Source: Phyllobacteriaceae bacterium (GTDB lineage: Bacteria > Pseudomonadota > Alphaproteobacteria > Rhizobiales > Rhizobiaceae). From it: DNA of 5,842 nt. Below the pieces are notes generated by a model that saw only the letters and a list, made by a program, of their open reading frames with translations, ran no database searches and was not told the origin of the DNA. The stretch spans positions 1 through 5,842 of the forward strand of contig JAHEGF010000214.1 in assembly GCA_024645155.1 (NCBI GenBank), given 5' to 3'. This document shows positions 1 through 5,517 of this stretch, in pieces (the first letter of the stretch is position 1; each line of letters opens with the position of its first letter). The translations under genes and the position numbers were made by a program.

Positions 1-170
1 GCGGACCGGCTGCACGGCTGGCGCAGGACTGCATCAAGAAGGTCGATGTCGTCGAGTATCCGGAACTCGGAATGGAAGCGATATGGAAAATCGATGTCGT
101 CGACTTTCCAGCCTTCATTGTCATTGACGACAAGGGAAATGACTTCTTCAAGGAACTGAATCTGGGTTGA
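1..170 (+). CDS. fumA: Fumarate hydratase class I, C-terminal end (partial)
   Basis: This is the last 55 codons of a gene that begins left of the window; the first whole codon is at base 3 and the stop is TGA at 168-170. The visible protein contains GMEAIWKIDVVDFPAF followed by IVIDDKGNDFF. I recognise this as the C-terminal signature of class I, iron-sulfur dependent fumarases: E. coli FumA has nearly the same string (GMEAIWKIEVEDFPAF, then DDKGNDFF). Class I fumarase hydrates fumarate to L-malate in the TCA cycle in the cytoplasm. The cluster-binding cysteines and the catalytic N-terminal part lie outside the window, so integrity cannot be judged. The protein ends a few residues after the DFF motif, without the cysteine-containing tail that I recall in the E. 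coli protein. The symbol is by family resemblance. Confidence 0.88.
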   Translation, partial: GPAARLAQDCIKKVDVVEYPELGMEAIWKIDVVDFPAFIVIDDKGNDFFKELNLG

Positions 171-191
171 ACCCGTTAGACAGGCGGCTCT

Positions 192-205
192 TCAACAACT
201 GTTGA
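192..205. repeat. Inverted repeat TCAACA-N2-TGTTGA
   Basis: This has perfect 6-base arms around AC, lies 21 bases after the fumarase stop and directly abuts the CRP-like site at 206-221. As RNA it could form only a 5-pair stem with a 4-base loop, and no T-run follows, so it is a poor intrinsic terminator. A protein-binding site or chance is more likely. Confidence 0.35.
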
Positions 206-221
206 TGTGATTGACCTCACA
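206..221. promoter_or_regulatory. CRP-like palindrome TGTGA-N6-TCACA upstream of the L,D-transpeptidase gene
   Basis: The two 5-base arms match the E. coli CRP consensus core exactly, with the correct 6-base spacing. The six central bases are TTGACC, which resembles a -35 element (5 of 6 to TTGACA), but I see no convincing -10 at the right distance. The site lies 79 bases before the preferred GTG start of the transpeptidase gene. Alphaproteobacterial CRP/FNR-family proteins do not all use this consensus, so the binding protein is unknown and the regulatory role is inference. Confidence 0.4.
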
Positions 222-287
222 GAACAATTTTCATCAACCGGTTACTGTTTTATCAGGAATGGACCTGTATGATTCAATGAAGGCAAC

Positions 288-294
288 AAAGGGG
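288..294 (+). promoter_or_regulatory. Shine-Dalgarno AAAGGGG that favours the GTG start at 301
   Basis: This purine run ends six bases before GTG 301. No comparable run precedes the in-frame alternatives: TTG 211, ATG 259 (its AGGA is too close) and ATG 277. It is the main reason for choosing the shorter protein. Confidence 0.55.
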
Positions 295-300
295 AATCAT

Positions 301-912
301 GTGAAGAGCATACTGTTACGGGCGGCGCTGGCTTTGGCGATACTTTTGCCGGCCGGAATTGCAACGACTACACCGGCGCTTTCGGAAAGCGGATTTGCGG
401 CTTTCATAAGAGGCGGTCAGCCGCGGGTCAGAACAGGTCATTATCGTTCCGACAAGTCACCCATTGCGCGCGAAAAGGTACGGTTCAGCGAGAACCATCC
501 CGAAGGAACGATCATTATCGATACATCCGAGCGCAGGCTTTACTATGTGCTGGGAAATGGCAGAGCACTCAAATATGGCGTTGGTGTCGGACGTGACGGA
601 TTTACCTGGTCGGGGAGAAACCGGATATCGAGGAAAGCAGAATGGCCCGGCTGGACACCACCGGCAACGATGCGCGCGCGGGAAGCTCGCAAGGGACGCA
701 AATTGCCGGCCTACATGCCCGGTGGCCCAAATAACCCACTCGGCGCTCGGGCATTGTATATAGGGTCGACGCTTTATCGCATTCATGGCACAAATCAGCC
801 ATGGACGATCGGACAGGCCATGTCATCCGGCTGTATCCGCATGGCCAATGATGATGTTGTGGATCTGTATCAGAGAGCCAAAATCGGCTCACGCGTCATC
901 GTGCGTCACTAG
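301..912 (+). CDS. L,D-transpeptidase (YkuD domain), exported
   Basis: This periplasmic peptidoglycan enzyme is expected to form 3-3 (mDap-mDap) crosslinks or to attach proteins to peptidoglycan through a cysteine acyl-enzyme. The preferred start is GTG 301 (203 aa), chosen for its Shine-Dalgarno and because it begins directly with a signal peptide: a lysine, then a hydrophobic run over residues 4-20 and a probable cleavage region near residues 26-30 (PALSES). The YkuD domain covers about residues 70-202. It carries the family motif: His162 in IHGTNQPW, then SSGCIRM with catalytic Cys178 and the conserved Arg180. No peptidoglycan-binding domain is present, so this is a minimal single-domain form. 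In-frame ATG 277, ATG 259 and TTG 211 would lengthen it by 8, 14 or 30 residues; TTG 211 would lie inside the CRP-like palindrome. Rhodanese follows 19 bases later, probably on the same transcript. The family is clear, but which of the many paralogues this is, and its exact substrate, are not. Confidence 0.93.
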   Translation: MKSILLRAALALAILLPAGIATTTPALSESGFAAFIRGGQPRVRTGHYRSDKSPIAREKVRFSENHPEGTIIIDTSERRLYYVLGNGRALKYGVGVGRDGFTWSGRNRISRKAEWPGWTPPATMRAREARKGRKLPAYMPGGPNNPLGARALYIGSTLYRIHGTNQPWTIGQAMSSGCIRMANDDVVDLYQRAKIGSRVIVRH

Positions 913-931
913 AGAAAACTGGTACAAATTC

Positions 932-1327
932 TTGATAAAAAAGGGCTACAAACAATTACTTGAAGAAGCCAATGCAGTGGTCAAACCGGTGACTCCCGCT
1001 GAAGCTGCGGCATTGGCTGAAGATGAGCATGCGGTACTGATCGACATTCGCGATATTCGTGAGTTGAACCGCGAGGGGCGCGTCGAGGGCGCCAGACATT
1101 GCCCGCGGGGAATGCTTGAATTCTGGATTGACCCGGAAAGTCCCTATCACAAGCCGCTGTTTGCCGAGGAAAAGACATTCATCTTTTTTTGCGCGGCCGG
1201 CTGGCGTTCCGCCCTGGCTGCCAAATTGGCGCAGGACATGGGGCTTGAACCGGTACTGCATATCGAAGGCGGATTTGCTGCCTGGAGGGAAGCCGGTCTC
1301 GACATCATCGCGCCGGACGAAAAATAG
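932..1327 (+). CDS. Single-domain rhodanese-like sulfurtransferase
   Basis: This is a 131-aa single rhodanese domain, probably cytoplasmic, since no signal peptide is visible. The active-site loop is CAAGWR with the sulfur-carrying cysteine at residue 87, matching the CxxGxR loop of catalytic rhodaneses, so it should carry a persulfide. Other family landmarks are VLIDIRD (about residues 35-41), the long insert RGMLEFWIDPESPYHKP, and the C-terminal EGGFAAW. Known members transfer sulfane sulfur to cyanide or thiols in vitro, and the physiological acceptor is usually unknown. The start is TTG 932, because the encoded IKKGYKQLLEEANA matches the N-terminus I recall for rhizobial homologues and no ATG or GTG lies just upstream in frame. 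GTG 977 would remove part of the domain. The Shine-Dalgarno is weak. A run of seven Ts (1184-1190) encodes the Phe-Phe just before the catalytic Cys. Its gene converges on the hydrolase gene, with a 32-base gap. Confidence 0.9.
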   Translation: MIKKGYKQLLEEANAVVKPVTPAEAAALAEDEHAVLIDIRDIRELNREGRVEGARHCPRGMLEFWIDPESPYHKPLFAEEKTFIFFCAAGWRSALAAKLAQDMGLEPVLHIEGGFAAWREAGLDIIAPDEK

Positions 1328-1338
1328 CAGCCCTTGTC

Positions 1339-1356
1339 GCCGCGCGTTTTGGCGGC
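1339..1356. repeat. Weak hairpin GCCGC-N8-GCGGC between convergent genes
   Basis: Five perfect GC pairs around an 8-base loop lie between the rhodanese stop and the hydrolase stop. There is no T-run on either strand after the stem, so it is not a classical Rho-independent terminator. It is the only candidate transcription-end structure I see in this convergent gap. Confidence 0.25.
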
Positions 1357-1359
1357 CGT

Positions 1360-2265
1360 TTACGCTGCCATGCTGGTTCTCTCGGCAACGAAACCAACAA
1401 TTTTCTCGTGGATGCAGGGCGCATTGATAATCCGGCGGTGGCCAAAACCGTTTACAAGCTCGCGTTCGACATGCGGTCCCGCCGCATTAATCAAATCAGC
1501 ATTGCCAACATCGATTTCCTTGTCGTTGCGGCAGTGAACCACAAGCGTTGATATCGGGTTCGCTGCCAGGACTGCCGGAATTGAATACCCTTCGACAGGT
1601 GTGCCACTGAGGCGCAGTACATTTTTATCCATTGCCGCCCGTGTATTCTTGCCGAGATTTGCGATTTCGGCAAAATGATCAAACACGCTGCGCATCGATG
1701 CCGGGGTCGAAACCAGTACGAGCCGGCCGAATGACACCGGCGGCAATGATCTCACCAATCCGCCGTGGGCAGCGGCCAGAACCGCACCACCGAACGAGTG
1801 CCCGATACCGGCCTCAAATGGCCCGAACCACTGCGAAGCTTCCTGGCAAGCAGCAACCGCGCGCAGCATGTCGATCCTCCTTCCGGACGAACGGCCATGA
1901 CCGGGCAAATCAATCGAGATCACACGGAAACCTGCCCGTGCAAGTGCATGAGACAGGCCGGATAGATGCTCGCTACGAGAGCGCCAGCCATGTACAACAA
2001 GCACCGTAGGATAGGATTTTTGCCAATTATCCGGCCTCAATTCGTAAGCCGCGATACGGCCGTAGCGCGTCGTCAGCCAGTGATTGCGCGCATTCACCAT
2101 GATTGGCGCCGCATTGACGAGGGCCAGCTTTTCACCATCAGTCAGTCTGCTTTTGCCGGGTGTCAGGCAAAAAAGTTCAAAGGCAAGCCTTCCCGCCACC
2201 TTCGGAGCCAAAACCTCGCCAAGAGCGAATGCCGACTGCGTGACCTTGAATAAAAATGATGTCAT
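1360..2265 (-). CDS. Alpha/beta hydrolase
   Basis: This 301-aa alpha/beta-hydrolase-fold enzyme has a full-looking catalytic set. The oxyanion-region motif is VVHGW (residues 90-94). The DLPGHGRSSG segment (119-128) is typical of the fold. The nucleophile elbow is GHSFGG with Ser157, the likely acid is Asp248 in HCRND, and the catalytic His is His276 in GFGHRR. The N-terminal 80 residues precede the first core strand and are longer than in the smallest members. There is no clear signal peptide, although the first 20 residues are fairly hydrophobic. The substrate cannot be read from the sequence; esters, lactones or thioesters are all possible. The start is the ATG at 2265 reading leftward, with only a weak GGA about eight bases upstream. 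A good divergent promoter overlapping marR precedes it, which suggests that MarR controls it. It ends 32 bases from the rhodanese stop. Confidence 0.9.
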   Translation of the reverse strand: MTSFLFKVTQSAFALGEVLAPKVAGRLAFELFCLTPGKSRLTDGEKLALVNAAPIMVNARNHWLTTRYGRIAAYELRPDNWQKSYPTVLVVHGWRSRSEHLSGLSHALARAGFRVISIDLPGHGRSSGRRIDMLRAVAACQEASQWFGPFEAGIGHSFGGAVLAAAHGGLVRSLPPVSFGRLVLVSTPASMRSVFDHFAEIANLGKNTRAAMDKNVLRLSGTPVEGYSIPAVLAANPISTLVVHCRNDKEIDVGNADLINAAGPHVERELVNGFGHRRIINAPCIHEKIVGFVAERTSMAA

Positions 2266-2284
2266 GATAAGAATCCATATTTTC

Positions 2285-2318
2285 GTTCAACTATGAACAG
2301 TATAGTTCAAACATGAAC
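2285..2318. promoter_or_regulatory. Tandem operator: two GTTCA-N4-TGAAC palindromes 20 bp apart
   Basis: Copies lie at 2285-2298 and 2305-2318, each with perfect 5-base arms around four bases. The 20-base unit is repeated in tandem: 2285-2303 and 2305-2323 agree at 17 of 19 positions, including the 11-mer ATGAACAGTAT at 2293 and 2313. Centre-to-centre spacing is 20 bp, close to two helical turns, so two dimers could bind the same DNA face. MarR-family dimers typically bind short palindromes in their own divergent promoter region, so the adjacent MarR protein is the obvious candidate ligand. That assignment is inference. Confidence 0.7.
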
Positions 2319-2327
2319 AGTATTCAA
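2299..2327 (-). promoter_or_regulatory. Candidate promoter of the alpha/beta hydrolase gene
   Basis: On the minus strand, TTGAAT (2327-2322) and TATACT (2304-2299) are separated by exactly 17 bases: 4 of 6 and 5 of 6 matches to the sigma-70 type consensus. The predicted start is near 2292, giving a leader of about 27 bases. The second palindrome fills the spacer and the first covers the predicted start site, a layout expected for repression. The -35 lies inside the marR coding region. Confidence 0.5.
2301..2306 (+). promoter_or_regulatory. Candidate -10 (TATAGT) for a leaderless marR transcript
   Basis: TATAGT matches the -10 consensus at 5 of 6 positions. Its end lies six bases before the A of the marR ATG, so transcription would start at the start codon itself. 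No Shine-Dalgarno precedes that ATG, which fits a leaderless mRNA. The corresponding -35 position (2278-2283, TATTTT) is poor. The element shares its TATA with the -10 of the divergent hydrolase promoter. Confidence 0.4.
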
Positions 2328-2765
2328 GAGACGCCGTGGGATAATCCGCGATTTCGCAATTGGGTTTCCGTTGCCCGCGCATGCCATGCAGTTTCGCGTG
2401 CCATGGGTCAGGAATTGGCACCGCTTGATCTCAAGCCGGCCCATCTCGACCTGATGATGAATATTCACAGGCACCCCGGATACTCGCAGCAGGAAATTGC
2501 CAAGAAACTGCTGGTTGGGCGATCAAACATCACGATGCTGCTGCCGCAACTCGAAAAGCGCGGATTTGTTCGCCGTGAAGCGGACGAAATCGACCGCCGG
2601 GTTCTGCGCTTGTACATGACTGACGAAGGCGAACTGATCCTTTCGAAGGCCTTGAGCATCTATCTTTCGCTTATTGACCGGCTGACAAAGAAGACATCCG
2701 ACGAGGATTGTGATGCTCTTGGACGTGCGATGCACAATATCATCATGGGGCTGGAAGCGGATTAG
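2313..2765 (+). CDS. MarR-family transcriptional regulator
   Basis: This 150-aa protein has the size and order of a MarR winged-helix regulator. An N-terminal helical dimerisation part covers about residues 10-50. The helix-turn-helix covers about 57-81 (YSQQEIAKKLLVGRSNITML, with the recognition helix in the second half). The wing follows, with the family's D-x-x-DRR-type turn (D91, D94, R95, R96) and then LYMTDEG. The C-terminal helices complete the dimer interface. MarR proteins bind palindromic DNA as dimers and commonly release it on binding a small phenolic or lipid ligand or on cysteine oxidation. Cysteines here are C24 and C133, and neither position tells me the signal. ATG 2313 lies within the right-hand operator and has no ribosome-binding site. 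Divergence from the hydrolase suggests autoregulation plus hydrolase control. The cytochrome gene follows after 39 bases and may be co-transcribed. Confidence 0.92.
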   Translation: MNSIQETPWDNPRFRNWVSVARACHAVSRAMGQELAPLDLKPAHLDLMMNIHRHPGYSQQEIAKKLLVGRSNITMLLPQLEKRGFVRREADEIDRRVLRLYMTDEGELILSKALSIYLSLIDRLTKKTSDEDCDALGRAMHNIIMGLEAD

Positions 2766-2804
2766 AGTTGGTAAACCCGCAGGCCGCAGATCCATGGCAG
2801 ACCT

Positions 2805-3194
2805 ATGAAAAAGCTGGGTGTCCTCTTGTTCTTTTGCGGCTTGACCGCTGGCACCGGCAACATACGGGCCGGAGAGGCAGACGCTTCTCAAGGGCTGAAA
2901 ATTGCGCAGAAACACTGTTCCCGTTGTCACATCGTCGATGAAAGCAACCGTTTTTCGGGAATTTCCTCAACACCATCTTTCAAAACACTTGTGACTGCAC
3001 TCGCCGACTGGCGCAATCGCTTCGAGACATTTTATGTCCGGAATCCGCATCCGTCGGTGATATCCGTTACCGGCGTTTCCCCCAAGGCCCGGGAAGCCCC
3101 TTCGATTGCCGCGGTGGAGCTAACGCTTGAAGATGTCACATCGTTGGTCGCATATGCTGAAAAATACGCGATCGCCGAAGGCAAGAAGAACTGA
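2805..3194 (+). CDS. Small exported c-type cytochrome, no Met ligand
   Basis: This 129-aa protein has an N-terminal signal peptide (MKK, hydrophobic residues 4-16, probable cleavage around residues 22-25) and one heme c attachment motif, CSRCH. Cys38 and Cys41 bind the heme covalently and His42 is the proximal ligand. The rest resembles a class I single-heme cytochrome c, ending in a helix with LTLEDVTSLVAYAEKYA (from residue 107), as many small cytochromes do. Unusually, the only methionine is Met1, so the common Met distal ligand is absent. His82 in the RNPHPSV segment is the only histidine after the CxxCH, and a five-coordinate heme is also possible. It should act in the periplasm in electron transfer or sensing; the partner is unknown. 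The Shine-Dalgarno is weak. It lies 39 bases after marR and meets pleD tail to tail with a 20-base gap. No terminator hairpin is obvious there. Confidence 0.87.
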   Translation: MKKLGVLLFFCGLTAGTGNIRAGEADASQGLKIAQKHCSRCHIVDESNRFSGISSTPSFKTLVTALADWRNRFETFYVRNPHPSVISVTGVSPKAREAPSIAAVELTLEDVTSLVAYAEKYAIAEGKKN

Positions 3195-3214
3195 GAAACA
3201 GTTTTCCGGGTTTG

Positions 3215-4588
<1,374 letters not shown>

Positions 4589-4604
4589 ATAACGCTACTC
4601 CTTC

Positions 4605-4627
4605 AAGCTGGCCCGAAGAGCCAACTT
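4605..4627 (-). other. Intercistronic hairpin with UUCG tetraloop between divK and pleD
   Basis: On the transcribed strand, AAGTTGGCTC pairs with GGCCAGCTT around a TTCG loop: eight Watson-Crick pairs, one T-G wobble and one bulged T. C(UUCG)G is a known extra-stable RNA tetraloop. The stem begins within the divK stop codon and ends one base before the pleD Shine-Dalgarno. No U-run follows, so it is unlikely to be an intrinsic terminator. A role in mRNA stability, processing or access of ribosomes to pleD is possible but inferred. Confidence 0.6.
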
Positions 4628-4997
4628 ATGCATCTCCCAGATAGGATCTGATGGTTTCCATAAACTTCGGCACGGAAATCGGTTTCGAAATGTAGGCTTC
4701 GCACCCGCCCTGACGGATGCGTTCTTCATCGCCTTTCATGGCAAATGCGGTTACCGCAATAACCGGAATTTTGTGCAGGTCGTCGTCTTCCTTCAGCCAC
4801 TTGGTTACCTCCAGCCCCGATACCTCCGGCAACTGGATATCCATGAGAATCAGGTCCGGTTCCTGCGAACGGGCCAAATCAAGCGCTTCGAGACCGTTGC
4901 GGGTTCGAACGGTCTCATAGCCGCTGGCTTCGATAATATCGCGAAAGAGCTTCATGTTGAGCTCATTGTCCTCGACAATCATTACTTTCTTGGTCAT
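4626..4997 (-). CDS. divK: DivK, single-domain response regulator
   Basis: This 123-aa stand-alone receiver has no output domain. Conserved residues are all present: acidic pocket Glu9-Asp10, phospho-acceptor Asp53 in LMDIQLPE, Thr83 in AVTAFAMKGDEE, and Lys105 in ISKPIS. The sequence and length closely match Caulobacter DivK (about 125 aa). In alphaproteobacteria DivK is phosphorylated and dephosphorylated by the histidine kinases PleC and DivJ. It then acts on DivL and CckA and so lowers CtrA activity, controlling polarity and the cell cycle; these functions are from the family, not from this sequence. A GGACGG run lies four bases before the ATG. It is the first gene of the divK-pleD operon, and its gene diverges from the DUF3572 gene across 184 bases. 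Confidence 0.97.
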   Translation of the reverse strand: MTKKVMIVEDNELNMKLFRDIIEASGYETVRTRNGLEALDLARSQEPDLILMDIQLPEVSGLEVTKWLKEDDDLHKIPVIAVTAFAMKGDEERIRQGGCEAYISKPISVPKFMETIRSYLGDA

Positions 4998-5181
4998 TTA
5001 ACCGTCCTAGACCCTAAAACCCGGCCAGCTATTGCAGATGCCGCCCCCACGCATTTGCCAGCGATGGAAACCATAGCGCGATTTCATTGACGAAACGGAA
5101 ACCTGTATCACAAGTTTGAATCAAATTTTATACTTATGCCAAACGCTTGCAGATCAAGGCATACCGCGTTACCGGTCCGGT
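4998..5181. promoter_or_regulatory. Divergent intergenic region between divK and the DUF3572 gene
   Basis: This region has no gene. An AT-rich core holds back-to-back -10 candidates: TATACT at 5129-5134 for the rightward genes, and TATAAA (5132-5127) for divK with TTGATC 19 bases upstream, a long spacer. Beside them is an 11-base palindrome TTTGA-A-TCAAA (5115-5125), whose centre contains GAATC, a GANTC site of the kind methylated by CcrM in alphaproteobacteria. Only a half-site (TTAACC, 4998-5003) resembles a CtrA box, and I see no full TTAA-N7-TTAA. ATACCG (5161-5166) and CGGTAT (5178-5183) form an inverted repeat that includes the DUF3572 start codon. All promoter calls are by eye. Confidence 0.4.
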
Positions 5182-5517
5182 ATGGATATTAACAAAGGTG
5201 ACAACCGGAAAACAGTACCGGTTTCAAGTTCTCAGGCGGAATCCATAGGCGTTTTTGGTCTGGGTTTCATTGCTCAAAACGAGAAATTGCTTGCCCGGTT
5301 CCTTTCAATGACGGGCATCGAGGCGGGAATGATTCGGCAAGCGGCCGCGGAGCCGGGTTTTCTGGCAGGCGTACTCGGCTTCATAATTGCGCATGAACCA
5401 ACATTGCTGGAATTTTGCGAACAAAGCGGCTTTGCGCCGCAGGATGTCGAACGCGCGGTGTCGGCGCTTCCGGGCGGGCAGGCAGGGGAACCGCCGCATG
5501 TTTGGGACCAGCCTTGA
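5182..5517 (+). CDS. DUF3572 family protein, function unknown
   Basis: This 111-aa cytoplasmic protein has no signal peptide or membrane segment. I recognise it as DUF3572 from the run of short helices with LGFIAQNEKLLARFL (residues 27-41), TGIEAGMIRQAA (44-55), EPGFLAGVLGFI (57-68) and HEPTLLEFCEQSG (71-83). The family is small, typical of alphaproteobacteria, and has no established function. ATG 5182 is preferred because it gives the family's usual length and an ordinary polar N-terminus. TTG 5116 would add 22 residues that look like translated leader and overlap the promoter region. No Shine-Dalgarno precedes ATG 5182, and its A and T pair in a potential hairpin. The stop TGA overlaps the TTG start of the next gene, so the two are probably translationally coupled. 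Confidence 0.85.
   Translation: MDINKGDNRKTVPVSSSQAESIGVFGLGFIAQNEKLLARFLSMTGIEAGMIRQAAAEPGFLAGVLGFIIAHEPTLLEFCEQSGFAPQDVERAVSALPGGQAGEPPHVWDQP

Noticed and set aside
43..103. 13-base direct repeat TCGATGTCGTCGA at 43-55 and 91-103
   Set aside because: Both copies encode Asp-Val-Val in the same frame, 16 codons apart, within the conserved fumarase tail. This fits similar codon use and is not a mobile or regulatory repeat.
211..300. TTG 211, ATG 259 or ATG 277 as the transpeptidase start
   Set aside because: None has a properly spaced Shine-Dalgarno, and TTG 211 falls inside the CRP-like palindrome. GTG 301 has AAAGGGG six bases upstream and opens straight into the signal peptide. ATG 277 remains possible.
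457..786. Open frames on both strands inside the transpeptidase gene (for example 457-786 minus and 464-763 plus)
   Set aside because: They overlap a gene with a clear catalytic motif, show no recognisable domain and have residue composition typical of out-of-frame reading.
785..931. A 180-aa rhodanese starting at ATG 785 within the transpeptidase gene
   Set aside because: The extra 49 residues are a shifted reading of the transpeptidase coding region and resemble no protein; the rhodanese family starts near TTG 932.
1632..2253. Plus-strand open frames opposite the hydrolase gene
   Set aside because: They lie antisense to a gene with a complete catalytic triad, are Arg/Pro-rich and have no domain.
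3195..3214. Terminator between the cytochrome gene and pleD
   Set aside because: The 20-base gap offers only very short complementary bases (such as GAAA/TTTC) and no GC-rich stem with a T-run.
4998..5003. CtrA box upstream of divK
   Set aside because: Only a TTAACC half-site is present, inside the ribosome-binding area of divK. The second TTAA at the required 7-base spacing is missing.
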